Origin: Aphelocoma coerulescens
Taxonomy: Eukaryota > Chordata > Aves > Passeriformes > Corvidae
Assembly (NCBI RefSeq): GCF_041296385.1
Contig: NW_027184063.1
Span: 1-64,000, forward strand
Reading direction: 5' to 3'
Length of the DNA stretch: 64,000 bases
Shown here in pieces: positions 8,372-19,328 of the stretch. Every line of letters starts with the position of its first letter. Position 1 is the first letter of the stretch. The translations under genes were made by a program, and so were the position numbers. The notes under the pieces were generated by a model. That model did no database searches, was not told the DNA's origin, and saw nothing but the letters and a program-made list of their open reading frames with translations.

Positions 8372-10561
8372 CGCTGTGTCACAATGGCCGTTGGCTTCCA
8401 CGAGCCCCCGCAGTGTCCCAGTGGGCCCCGTGGCTTTAGGAGTGGGTGGCTGGGAGTTGGTGCCAGCGGCTGGGGGAGCAGCAGCAGGGACTGTGTGTGG
8501 ACAGTCATGGCCACTTGTGTGGCCACTGGTGTCTCTGTGCCAGGCACAGCCGTGGTGTGTAACACCGGCTCCGGGTCCTTTGGCTGTGCAGGTGGCAGTC
8601 ACGGCCTGGAGCAGGGCTGCTCCCGGGGGACAGCCTGGGGCAGGAGGCTGCTGGAGATTCATTCCCCACACTCCTTGTCATGAGGTGCTCAGAGTGATTG
8701 GAAAGGCTGTTGGCAGCAGGCAGTTCTCTGGGTTCAAGCTGTGGAGCTGTCAGCGGGAATGCAAAGGCCAAGCTGGTGAGCCTTTTGTCCTGGTGCCTTT
8801 AGTGTGTGAGCAGTCCCTGGTGCCGTTGTCTTTGGATCCTGAGTGTGGGAGAGGCAAGGCTTAGGATGGTGCGTAGAGCTGAGAAGGAAAGTGCCGAGAG
8901 CAGCGTGTGTGCTGCTGCTTTGAGGGGTGCAGTTGAAGTTGTAGGCAGCAAGAGCTTTCTCAGCTGGCCCTTTTGTGAGCTCTGCTTTTGCCAGATGACT
9001 TCCATCTTACCCTCTTACCATCTTAGCCTCTCATTTTTGCATATCCCAAACCCCCTTCCAAACATCCAGCAGCTGCTTGTAAAGAAGAAATCCTAGAACA
9101 AAAAGCCAGTGCTGCCTTTCATAGCCCCTTTGCTGTCTATGAAGTAGAGGAAAGAAGCTAGTGAGACGCACTTTCTTTCTCAACTCCATAGAGCGCATCC
9201 TTCTCTCAAGGTGGCAGAGTCCTTGGCGGAAGTGAAGCATCTGCAGCTGCAGTTCAGACTGAGAGATGTGCCAGGACAGGAAACATTTGCTGACCTTCCC
9301 TGTTCCCTGTGCAACATGATTCTCGCATCCCAGTCACTTTCACACACCTTCGGTACCCCTGAGTCCAAGCAGCTAAAGCTCACAGAGACAGAAGTGTCAG
9401 GAAGGAAAACATTCAAAAAGACCCCCTTCTCTTATCAGCATATAAATTGTGCACAACAGGCTGTGGCACCGAACCTTCCTTCTCAGATAGACATGCCATC
9501 ACACTTTTCACTCTTGCAGCTCGGTTGAAAAGCTCCACCAGCTGCTCCTGCAATAGCAAAAGGTTCTAGAAGTGAAAGCCAGTTTGGGGCTGCACCTTCT
9601 CCTTGCCGCATGTAAGCCACACCAAACTCCCTGATGCACTCTGTCCTCCCCTTCTCAAAGGAGTAGACGGTGGCATCAGGACACACCTGTGTCCCAGCAG
9701 CTGGGTGCCCAGCCGGGAGCAGGAGCATGGTTGGGGCTGCTCCCAAAGTTGCCCCGCCCCAATGCCAGAGCCAGACATATGCTGAGGGGGGGCTGGATCA
9801 GGCTTTATTGTCCAGCTGCATGCCAGGAGTGAGCACAAAATCTACCTGCATTCTCTGAAGCATGCCATCCTGGAGCAGAGCCATTGCCAAAGGAAGCCGT
9901 GAGCCCGTGCCAAGCCAGTGCCGGAGTGGGATCCTAGCAGCACCTGTGGAAGCCGGGAGAGAGGAGCCCACCTGGAGCAGGTTCGTGCAGGATTAATCAT
10001 CCCGTGGCTTCCCACCAGGGTCCTGTTGCTTCCAAAAGGCCCCACAGTGTCACTGTGGCCCCTCGGTTCCACCAGGTTCCATAGCGTCACTGTGGTGCCC
10101 AGGGTTCCGTCAGCTTCGCCAGCATCCCCACAGTCTCCAGGGCTCCCCGAGCTTCTGTGGTGTCACAGTGGAGGCAGGGTTGCATCAGGTTCCATAGCAT
10201 CAGCACGGTCTCCAGGGCTCCCAGAGCTTCTGTGGTGTCACAGAGGAGGCAGGGTTGCATCAGGTTCCATAGCATCAGCACGGTCTCCAGGGCTCCCAGA
10301 GGTTCTGTGGTGTCACAGAGGAGGCAGGGTTGCATCAGGTTCCATAGCATCACCACGGTCTCCAGGGCTCCAAGAGCTTCTGTGGTGTCACAGAGGAGGC
10401 AGGGTTGCATCAGGTTCCATAGCATCAGCACGGTCTCCAGGGCTCCCCTGAGCTTCTGTGGTGGTGTCACAGAGGAGCCAGGCTTCCTTGTAGTTCCCCA
10501 GCATCACAAAGGCTCTCCTGGGAGCCACGGGTCACAAAGCACCGTGGGCTCTGTGCAGCCC
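8372..10561 (+). repeat. Unit 2: class A, 2,190 bp, twin of unit 1
   Basis: I see no difference from unit 1 in any compared frame, including the private variants (here 9090 and 9464). This suggests a very recent duplication. Minisatellite: four copies, 10141-10440. Confidence 0.95.
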
Positions 10562-12752
10562 CGCTGTGTCACAATGGCCGTTGGCTTCCACGAGCCCCCG
10601 CAGTGTCCCAGTGGGCCCCGTGGCTTTAGGAGTGGGTGGCTGGGAGTTGGTGCCAGCGGCTGGGGGAGCAGCAGCAGGGACTGTGTGTGGACAGTCATGG
10701 CCACTTGTGTGGCCACTGGTGTCTCTGTGCCAGGCACAGCCGTGGTGTGTAACACCGGCTCCGGGTCCTTTGGCTGTGCAGGTGGCAGTCACGGCCTGGA
10801 GCAGGGCTGCTCCCGGGGGACAGCCTGGGGCAGGAAGCTGCTGGAGATTCATTCCCCACACTCCTTGTCATGAGGTGCTCAGAGTGATTGGAAAGGCTGT
10901 TGGCAGCAGGCAGTTCTCTGGGTTCAAGCTGTGGAGCTGTCAGCGGGAATGCAAAGGCCAAGCTGGTGAGCCTTTTGTCCTGGTGCCTTTAGTGTGTGAG
11001 CAGTCCCTGGTGCCGTTGTCTTTGGATCCTGAGTGTGGGAGAGGCAAGGCTTAGGATGGTGCGTAGAGCTGAGAAGGAAAGTGCCGAGAGCAGCGTGTGT
11101 GCTGCTGCTTTGAGGGGTGCAGTTGAAGTTGTAGGCAGCAAGAGCTTTCTCAGCTGGCCCTTTTGTGAGCTCTGCTTTTGCCAGATGACTTCCATCTTAC
11201 CCTCTTACCATCTTAGCCTCTCATTTTTGCATATCCCAAACCCCCTTCCAAACATCCAGCAGCTGCTTGTAAAGAAGAAGTCCTAGAACAAAAAGCCAGT
11301 GCTGCCTTTCATAGCCCCTTTGCTGTCTATGAAGTAGAGGAAAGAAGCTAGTGAGACGCACTTTCTTTCTCAACTCCATAGAGCGCATCCTTCTCTCAAG
11401 GTGGCAGAGTCCTTGGCGGAAGTGAAGCATCTGCAGCTGCAGTTCAGACTGAGAGATGTGCCAGGACAGGAAACATTTGCTGACCTTCCCTGTTCCCTGT
11501 GCAACATGATTCTCGCATCCCAGTCACTTTCACATACCTTCGGTATCCCTGAGTCCAAGCAGCTAAAGCTCACAGAGACAGAAGTGTCAGGAAGGAAAAC
11601 GTTGCAAAAGCACCCCCTTCTCTTATCAGCATATAAATTGTGCACAACAGGCTGCGGCACCGAACCTTCCTTCTCAGATAGACATGCCATCACACTTTTC
11701 ACTCTTGCAGCTCGGTTGAAAAGCTCCAGCAGCTGCTCCCGCAATAGCAAAAGGTTCTAGAAGTGAAAGCCAGTTTGGGGCTGCACCTTCTCCTTGCCGC
11801 ATGTAAGCCACACCAAACTCCCTGATGCACTCTGTCCTCCCCTTCTCAAAGGAGTAGACGGTGGCATCAGGACACACCTGTGTCCCAGCAGCTGGGTGCC
11901 CAGCCGGGAGCAGGAGCAGGGCTGGGGCTGCTCCCAAAGTTGCCCCGCCCCAATGCCAGAGCCGGACATATGCTGAGGGGGGGCTGGATCAGGCTTTATT
12001 GTCCAGCTGCATGCCAGGAGTGAGCACAAAATCTACCTGCATTCTCTGCAGCATGCCATCCTGGAGCAGAGCCATTGCCAAAGGAAGCCGTGAGCCCGTG
12101 CCAAGCCAGTGCCGGAGTGGGATCCTAGCAGCACCTGTGGAAGCCGGGAGAGAGGAGCCCACCTGGAGCAGGTTCGTGCAGGATTAATCATCCCGTGGCT
12201 TCCCACCAGGGTCCTGTTGCTTCCAAAAGGCCCCACAGTGTCACTGTGGCCCCTCGGTTCCACCAGGTTCCATAGCGTCACTGTGGTGCCCAGGGTTCCG
12301 TCAGCTTCGCCAGCATCCCCACGGTCTGCAGAGCTCCCCGAGCTTCTGTGGTGTCACAGTGGAGGCAGGGTTGCATCAGGTTCCATAGCATCAGCACGGT
12401 CTCCAGGGCTCCCAGAGGTTCTGTGGTGTCACAGTGGAGGCAGGGTTGCATCAGGTTCCATAGCATCACCACGGTCTCCAGGGCTCCCTGAGCTTCTGTG
12501 GTGTCACAGTGGAGGCAGGGTTGCATCAGGTTCCATAGCATCAGCACGGTCTCCAGGGCTCCCAGAGCTTCTGTGGTGTCACAGAGGAGGCAGGGTTGCA
12601 TCAGGTTCCATAGCATCAGCACGGTCTCCAGGGCTCCCCTGAGCTTCTGTGGTGGTGTCACAGAGGAGCCAGGCTTCCTTGTAGTTCCCCAGCATCACAA
12701 AGGCTCTCCTGGGAGCCACGGGTCACAAAGCACCGTGGGCTCTGTGCAGCCC
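10562..12752 (+). repeat. Unit 3: A-to-B switch, 2,191 bp
   Basis: Starts as class A (GTTGGC, GTCATGG, GCTCAGAG) and is class B from about 11534 (CATACC, GGTATC, ACGTTGC, GAGCAGGG, CCGGAC). Private A at 10836. Minisatellite: four copies, 12332-12631, now opening with the B-type CGGTCTGCAGAGC. Confidence 0.95.
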
Positions 12753-12890
12753 CGCTGTGTCACAATGGCCGCTGGCTTCCACGAGCCCCCGCAGTGTCCC
12801 AGTGGGCCCCGTGGCTTTAGGAGTGGGTGGCTGGGAGTTGGTGCCAGCGGCTGGGGGAGCAGCAGCAGGGACTGTGTGTGGACAGTGCCA

Positions 12891-12908
12891 TGGCCACTTG
12901 TGTGGCCA
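12891..12908. repeat. Hairpin TGGCCAC-TTGT-GTGGCCA (unit 4 example)
   Basis: Perfect 7-bp stem with a 4-base loop, present in the units read. The A/B indel that loses two bases (GTGCCATGG versus GTCATGG) lies just upstream of it. Confidence 0.7.
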
Positions 12909-12917
12909 CTGGTGTCT

Positions 12918-12932
12918 CTGTGCCAGGCACAG
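12918..12932. repeat. 15-bp palindrome CTGTGCC-A-GGCACAG (unit 4 example)
   Basis: Perfect inverted repeat around a single central base, 9 bp after the preceding hairpin, giving a small cluster of self-complementary DNA in each unit. Confidence 0.7.
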
Positions 12933-13158
12933 CCGTGGTGTGTAACACCGGCTCTGGGTCCTTTGGCTGTGCAGGTGGCAGTCACGGCCTGGAGCAGGGC
13001 TGCTCCCGGGGGACAGCCTGGGGCAGGAGGCTGCTGGAGATTCATTCCCCACACTCCTTGTCATGAGGTGCTCGGAGTGATTGGAAAGGCTGTTGGCAGC
13101 AGGCAGTTCTCTGGGTTCAAGCTGTGGAGCTGTCAGCGGGAATGCAAAGGCCAAGCTG

Positions 13159-13574
13159 GTGAGCCTTTTGTCCTGGTGCCTTTAGTGTGTGAGCAGTCCC
13201 TGGTGCCGTTGTCTTTGGATCCTGAGTGTGGGAGAGGCAAGGCTTAGGATGGTGCGTAGAGCTGAGAAGGAAAGTGCCGAGAGCAGCGTGTGTGCTGCTG
13301 CTTTGAGGGGTGCAGTTGAAGTTGTAGGCAGCAAGAGCTTTCTCAGCTGGCCCTTTTGTGAGCTCTGCTTTTGCCAGATGACTTCCATCTTACCCTCTTA
13401 CCATCTTAGCCTCTCATTTTTGCATATCCCAAACCCCCTTCCAAACATCCAGCAGCTGCTTGTAAAGAAGAAGTCCTAGAACAAAAAGCCAGTGCTGCCT
13501 TTCATAGCCCCTTTGCTGTCTATGAAGTAGAGGAAAGAAGCTAGTGAGACGCACTTTCTTTCTCAACTCCATAG
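13159..13574 (+). other. Intron-like interval in each unit (unit 4 example)
   Basis: A donor-like CTG/GTGAGC at 13158-13159 and a pyrimidine-rich acceptor-like CTTTCTTTCTCAACTCCATAG ending at 13574 could splice on the plus strand. A second acceptor-like tract, TTTTCACTCTTGCAG, ends at 13903. Joining the flanks does not give a long coding frame in any phase, so any transcript would probably be non-coding. Confidence 0.2.
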
Positions 13575-13824
13575 AGCGCATCCTTCTCTCAAGGTGGCAG
13601 AGTCCTTGGCGGAAGTGAAGCATCTGCAGCTGCAGTTCAGACTGAGAGATGTGCCAGGACAGGAAACATTTGCTGACCTTCCCTGTTCCCTGTGCAACAT
13701 GATTCTCGCATCCCAGTCACTTTCACATACCTTCGGTATCCCTGAGTCCAAGCAGCTAAAGCTCACAGAGACAGAAGTGTCAGGAAGGAAAACGTTGCAA
13801 AAGCACCCCCTTCTCTTATCAGCA

Positions 13825-13831
13825 TATAAAT
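13825..13831 (+). promoter_or_regulatory. TATA-like motif in each unit (unit 4 example)
   Basis: TATAAAT is retained in the units compared, even where the neighbouring base changed (unit 19). No initiator or start codon with a long frame follows. It may simply be satellite sequence. Confidence 0.25.
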
Positions 13832-14134
13832 TGTGCACAACAGGCTGCGGCACCGAACCTTCCTTCTCAGATAGACATGCCATCACACTTTTCACTCTTG
13901 CAGCTCGGTTGAAAAGCTCCAGCAGCTGCTCCCGCAATAGCAAAAGGTTCTAGAAGTGAAAGCCAGTTTGGGGCTGCACCTTCTCCTTGCCGCATGTAAG
14001 CCACACCAAACTCCCTGATGCACTCTGTCCTCCCCTTCTCAAAGGAGTAGACGGTGGCATCAGGACACACCTGTGTCCCAGCAGCTGGGTGCCCAGCCGG
14101 GAGCAGGAGCAGGGCTGGGGCTGCTCCCAAAGTT

Positions 14135-14147
14135 GCCCCGCCCCAAT
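14135..14147. promoter_or_regulatory. GC box overlapping CCAAT in each unit (unit 4 example)
   Basis: GCCCCGCCCC followed directly by AAT gives a GC box (Sp1-type consensus) overlapping a CCAAT motif. It is a promoter-like combination in an otherwise TATA-distant position. No function is shown. Confidence 0.3.
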
Positions 14148-14181
14148 GCCAGAGCCGGACATATGCTGAGGGGGGGCTGGA

Positions 14182-14327
14182 TCAGGCTTTATTGTCCAGC
14201 TGCATGCCAGGAGTGAGCACAAAATCTACCTGCATTCTCTGCAGCATGCCATCCTGGAGCAGAGCCATTGCCAAAGGAAGCCGTGAGCCCGTGCCAAGCC
14301 AGTGCCGGAGTGGGATCCTAGCAGCAC
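14182..14327 (-). other. Possible minus-strand terminal exon with poly(A) signal (unit 4 example)
   Basis: On the minus strand a pyrimidine-rich tract ending CTTCCACAG precedes position 14327. From there one frame is open to a TGA at 14184-14182, and AATAAA (14193-14188) overlaps the last codons. The only ATG-initiated part is 28 codons (14268-14182), beginning MALLQDGMLQ and ending MQLDNKA. The one A/B difference I saw in this short part (CTG/CTT) is synonymous. The peptide matches no family I know, and an upstream exon is not evident. It could be the 3' end of an ancestral gene captured by the satellite. Confidence 0.25.
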
Positions 14328-14425
14328 CTGTGGAAGCCGGGAGAGAGGAGCCCACCTGGAGCAGGTTCGTGCAGGATTAATCATCCCGTGGCTTCCCACC
14401 AGGGTCCTGTTGCTTCCAAAAGGCC

Positions 14426-14442
14426 CCACAGTGTCACTGTGG
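14426..14442. repeat. 17-bp palindrome CCACAGTG-T-CACTGTGG (unit 4 example)
   Basis: Perfect inverted repeat around one base, about 80 bp before the minisatellite. The related motif TGTGGTGTCACAG recurs in each 75-bp copy, so the palindrome may be an ancestral end of the minisatellite. Confidence 0.7.
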
Positions 14443-14524
14443 CCCCTCGGTTCCACCAGGTTCCATAGCGTCACTGTGGTGCCCAGGGTTCCGTCAGCTT
14501 CGCCAGCATCCCCACGGTCTGCAG

Positions 14525-14824
14525 AGCTCCCCGAGCTTCTGTGGTGTCACAGTGGAGGCAGGGTTGCATCAGGTTCCATAGCATCAGCACGGTCTCCAGG
14601 GCTCCCAGAGGTTCTGTGGTGTCACAGTGGAGGCAGGGTTGCATCAGGTTCCATAGCATCACCACAGTCTCCAGGGCTCCCTGAGCTTCTGTGGTGTCAC
14701 AGTGGAGGCAGGGTTGCATCAGGTTCCATAGCATCAGCACGGTCTCCAGGGCTCCCAGAGGTTCTGTGGTGTCACAGAGGAGGCAGGGTTGCATCAGGTT
14801 CCATAGCATCAGCACGGTCTCCAG
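14525..14824 (+). repeat. Internal 75-bp minisatellite (example, unit 4)
   Basis: Four tandem 75-bp copies, each running from GGCTCC through TCTGTGGTGTCACAG, GGAGGCAGGGTTGCATC and CCATAGCATC to CGGTCTCCAG. In the five-copy units the block is 375 bp. Because 75 is divisible by three, a copy-number change leaves overlapping frames open on both strands (25-residue periodic peptides). Variable positions are CAGTGG/CAGAGG, CAGCAC/CACCAC, AGCTTC/AGGTTC, CGGTCT/CAGTCT and CCATAG/CAATAG. Confidence 0.95.
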
Positions 14825-14945
14825 GGCTCCCCTGAGCTTCTGTGGTGGTGTCACAGAGGAGCCAGGCTTCCTTGTAGTTCCCCAGCATCACAAAGGCTCT
14901 CCTGGGAGCCACGGGTCACAAAGCACCGTGGGCTCTGTGCAGCCC

Positions 14946-17137
14946 CGCTGTGTCACAATGGCCGCTGGCTTCCACGAGCCCCCGCAGTGTCCCAGTGGGC
15001 CCCGTGGCTTTAGGAGTGGGTGGCTGGGAGTTGGTGCCAGCGGCTGGGGGAGCAGCAGCAGGGACTGTGTGTGGACAGTGCCATGGCCACTTGTGTGGCC
15101 ACTGGTGTCTCTGTGCCAGGCACAGCCGTGGTGTGTAACACCGGCTCTGGGTCCTTTGGCTGTGCAGGTGGCAGTCACGGCCTGGAGCAGGGCTGCTCCC
15201 GGGGGACAGCCTGGGGCAGGAGGCTGCTGGAGATTCATTCCCCACACTCCTTGTCATGAGGTGCTCGGAGTGATTGGAAAGGCTGTTGGCAGCAGGCAGT
15301 TCTCTGGGTTCAAGCTGTGGAGCTGTCAGCGGGAATGCAAAGGCCAAGCTGGTGAGCCTTTTGTCCTGGTGCCTTTAGTGTGTGAGCAGTCCCTGGTGCC
15401 GTTGTCTTTGGATCCTGAGTGTGGGAGAGGCAAGGCTTAGGATGGTGCGTAGAGCTGAGAAGGAAAGTGCCGAGAGCAGCGTGTGTGCTGCTGCTTTGAG
15501 GGGTGCAGTTGAAGTTGTAGGCAGCAAGAGCTTTCTCAGCTGGCCCTTTTGTGAGCTCTGCTTTTGCCAGATGACTTCCATCTTACCCTCTTACCATCTT
15601 AGCCTCTCATTTTTGCATATCCCAAACCCCCTTCCAAACATCCAGCAGCTGCTTGTAAAGAAGAAGTCCTAGAACAAAAAGCCAGTGCTGCCTTTCATAG
15701 CCCCTTTGCTGTCTATGAAGTAGAGGAAAGAAGCTAGTGAGACGCACTTTCTTTCTCAACTCCATAGAGCGCATCCTTCTCTCAAGGTGGCAGAGTCCTT
15801 GGCGGAAGTGAAGCATCTGCAGCTGCAGTTCAGACTGAGAGATGTGCCAGGACAGGAAACATTTGCTGACCTTCCCTGTTCCCTGTGCAACATGATTCTC
15901 GCATCCCAGTCACTTTCACACACCTTCGGTACCCCTGAGTCCAAGCAGCTAAAGCTCACAGAGACAGAAGTGTCAGGAAGGAAAACATTCAAAAAGACCC
16001 CCTTCTCTTATCAGCATATAAATTGTGCACAACAGGCTGCGGCACCGAACCTTCCTTCTCAGATAGACATGCCATCACACTTTTCACTCTTGCAGCTCGG
16101 TTGAAAAGCTCCACCAGCTGCTCCTGCAATAGCAAAAGGTTCTAGAAGTGAAAGCCAGTTTGGGGCTGCACCTTCTCCTTGCCGCATGTAAGCCACACCA
16201 AACTCCCTGATGCACTCTGTCCTCCCCTTCTCAAAGGAGTAGACGGTGGCATCAGGACACACCTGTGTCCCAGCAGCTGGGTGCCCAGCCGGGAGCAGGA
16301 GCATGGCTGGGGCTGCTCCCAAAGTTGCCCCGCCCCAATGCCAGAGCCAGACATATGCTGAGGGGGGGCTGGATCAGGCTTTATTGTCCAGCTGCATGCC
16401 AGGAGTGAGCACAAAATCTACCTGCATTCTCTGAAGCATGCCATCCTGGAGCAGAGCCATTGCCAAAGGAAGCCGTGAGCCCGTGCCAAGCCAGTGCCGG
16501 AGTGGGATCCTAGCAGCACCTGTGGAAGCCGGGAGAGAGGAGCCCACCTGGAGCAGGTTCGTGCAGGATTAATCATCCCGTGGCTTCCCACCAGGGTCCT
16601 GTTGCTTCCAAAAGGCCCCACAGTGTCACTGTGGCCCCTCGGTTCCACCAGGTTCCATAGCGTCACTGTGGTGCCCAGGGTTCCGTCAGCTTCGCCAGCA
16701 TCCCCACAGTCTCCAGGGCTCCCCGAGCTTCTGTGGTGTCACAGTGGAGGCAGGGTTGCATCAGGTTCCATAGCATCAGCACGGTCTCCAGGGCTCCCAG
16801 AGCTTCTGTGGTGTCACAGAGGAGGCAGGGTTGCATCAGGTTCCATAGCATCAGCACGGTCTCCAGGGCTCCCAGAGGTTCTGTGGTGTCACAGAGGAGG
16901 CAGGGTTGCATCAGGTTCCATAGCATCACCACGGTCTCCAGGGCTCCAAGAGCTTCTGTGGTGTCACAGAGGAGGCAGGGTTGCATCAGGTTCCATAGCA
17001 TCACCACGGTCTCCAGGGCTCCCCTGAGCTTCTGTGGTGGTGTCACAGAGGAGCCAGGCTTCCTTGTAGTTCCCCAGCATCACAAAGGCTCTCCTGGGAG
17101 CCACGGGTCACAAAGCACCGTGGGCTCTGTGCAGCCC
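14946..17137 (+). repeat. Unit 5: B-to-A switch, 2,192 bp
   Basis: Class B to the GCTCGGAG site, then class A (GGTACC, ACATTCAAAAAG, GAGCATGGCTGG, CTGAAGC). First half of dimer copy 1. Minisatellite: four copies, 16717-17016. Confidence 0.95.
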
Positions 17138-19328
17138 CGCTGTGTCACAATGGCCGTTGGCTTCCACGAGCCCCCGCAGTGTCCCAGTGGGCCCCGTGGC
17201 TTTAGGAGTGGGTGGCTGGGAGTTGGTGCCAGCGGCTGGGGGAGCAGCAGCAGGGACTGTGTGTGGACAGTCATGGCCACTTGTGTGGCCACTGGTGTCT
17301 CTGTGCCAGGCACAGCCGTGGTGTGTAACACCGGCTCCGGGTCCTTTGGCTGTGCAGGTGGCAGTCACGGCCTGGAGCAGGGCTGCTCCCGGGGGACAGC
17401 CTGGGGCAGGAGGCTGCTGGAGATTCATTCCCCACACTCCTTGTCATGAGGTGCTCAGAGTGATTGGAAAGGCTGTTGGCAGCAGGCAGTTCTCTGGGTT
17501 CAAGCTGTGGAGCTGTCAGCGGGAATGCAAAGGCCAAGCTGGTGAGCCTTTTGTCCTGGTGCCTTTAGTGTGTGAGCAGTCCCTGGTGCCGTTGTCTTTG
17601 GATCCTGAGTGTGGGAGAGGCAAGGCTTAGGATGGTGCGTAGAGCTGAGAAGGAAAGTGCCGAGAGCAGCGTGTGTGCTGCTGCTTTGAGGGGTGCAGTT
17701 GAAGTTGTAGGCAGCAAGAGCTTTCTCAGCTGGCCCTTTTGTGAGCTCTGCTTTTGCCAGATGACTTCCATCTTACCCTCTTACCATCTTAGCCTCTCAT
17801 TTTTGCATATCCCAAACCCCCTTCCAAACATCCAGCAGCTGCTTGTAAAGAAGAAGTCCTAGAACAAAAAGCCAGTGCTGCCTTTCATAGCCCCTTTGCT
17901 GTCTATGAAGTAGAGGAAAGAAGCTAGTGAGACGCACTTTCTTTCTCAACTCCATAGAGCGCATCCTTCTCTCAAGGTGGCAGAGTCCTTGGCGGAAGTG
18001 AAGCATCTGCAGCTGCAGTTCAGACTGAGAGATGTGCCAGGACAGGAAACATTTGCTGACCTTCCCTGTTCCCTGTGCAACATGATTCTCGCATCCCAGT
18101 CACTTTCACATACCTTCGGTATCCCTGAGTCCAAGCAGCTAAAGCTCACAGAGACAGAAGTGTCAGGAAGGAAAACGTTGCAAAAGCACCCCCTTCTCTT
18201 ATCAGCATATAAATTGTGCACAACAGGCTGCGGCACCGAACCTTCCTTCTCAGATAGACATGCCATCACACTTTTCACTCTTGCAGCTCGGTTGAAAAGC
18301 TCCAGCAGCTGCTCCCGCAATAGCAAAAGGTTCTAGAAGTGAAAGCCAGTTTGGGGCTGCACCTTCTCCTTGCCGCATGTAAGCCACACCAAACTCCCTG
18401 ATGCACTCTGTCCTCCCCTTCTCAAAGGAGTAGACGGTGGCATCAGGACACACCTGTGTCCCAGCAGCTGGGTGCCCAGCCGGGAGCAGGAGCAGGGCTG
18501 GGGCTGCTCCCAAAGTTGCCCCGCCCCAATGCCAGAGCCGGACATATGCTGAGGGGGGGCTGGATCAGGCTTTATTGTCCAGCTGCATGCCAGGAGTGAG
18601 CACAAAATCTACCTGCATTCTCTGCAGCATGCCATCCTGGAGCAGAGCCATTGCCAAAGGAAGCCGTGAGCCCGTGCCAAGCCAGTGCCGGAGTGGGATC
18701 CTAGCAGCACCTGTGGAAGCCGGGAGAGAGGAGCCCACCTGGAGCAGGTTCGTGCAGGATTAATCATCCCGTGGCTTCCCACCAGGGTCCTGTTGCTTCC
18801 AAAAGGCCCCACAGTGTCACTGTGGCCCCTCGGTTCCACCAGGTTCCATAGCGTCACTGTGGTGCCCAGGGTTCCGTCAGCTTCGCCAGCATCCCCACGG
18901 TCTGCAGAGCTCCCCGAGCTTCTGTGGTGTCACAGTGGAGGCAGGGTTGCATCAGGTTCCATAGCATCAGCACGGTCTCCAGGGCTCCCAGAGGTTCTGT
19001 GGTGTCACAGTGGAGGCAGGGTTGCATCAGGTTCCATAGCATCACCACAGTCTCCAGGGCTCCCTGAGCTTCTGTGGTGTCACAGTGGAGGCAGGGTTGC
19101 ATCAGGTTCCATAGCATCAGCACGGTCTCCAGGGCTCCCAGAGGTTCTGTGGTGTCACAGAGGAGGCAGGGTTGCATCAGGTTCCATAGCATCAGCACGG
19201 TCTCCAGGGCTCCCCTGAGCTTCTGTGGTGGTGTCACAGAGGAGCCAGGCTTCCTTGTAGTTCCCCAGCATCACAAAGGCTCTCCTGGGAGCCACGGGTC
19301 ACAAAGCACCGTGGGCTCTGTGCAGCCC
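17138..19328 (+). repeat. Unit 6: A-to-B switch, 2,191 bp
   Basis: Class A start (GTCATGG, GCTCAGAG), class B from GGTATC/ACGTTGC on. Second half of dimer copy 1. Minisatellite: four copies, 18908-19207. Confidence 0.95.

Larger units (their letters stand above)
12753..14945 (+). repeat. Unit 4: class B reference unit, 2,193 bp
   Basis: Class B from end to end; used here as the example for the internal signals listed separately. Minisatellite: four copies, 14525-14824. Confidence 0.95.

Noticed and set aside
11401..11760. 119-codon plus-strand frame with a helical N-terminal part (LAEVKHLQLQFRLRD)
   Set aside because: The single-base A/B indel changes its C-terminus (105 codons in A), there is no ATG at the start, and splicing at the visible sites does not link it to another coding exon.
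14371..14380. Homeodomain-type site GGATTAATC in each unit
   Set aside because: Too short to mean anything without binding data.
12753..14945. CENP-B box as evidence for a centromeric satellite
   Set aside because: TTCG occurs in the unit (e.g. CTTCGCCAGCATCC) but the required spacing to CGGG is not met.
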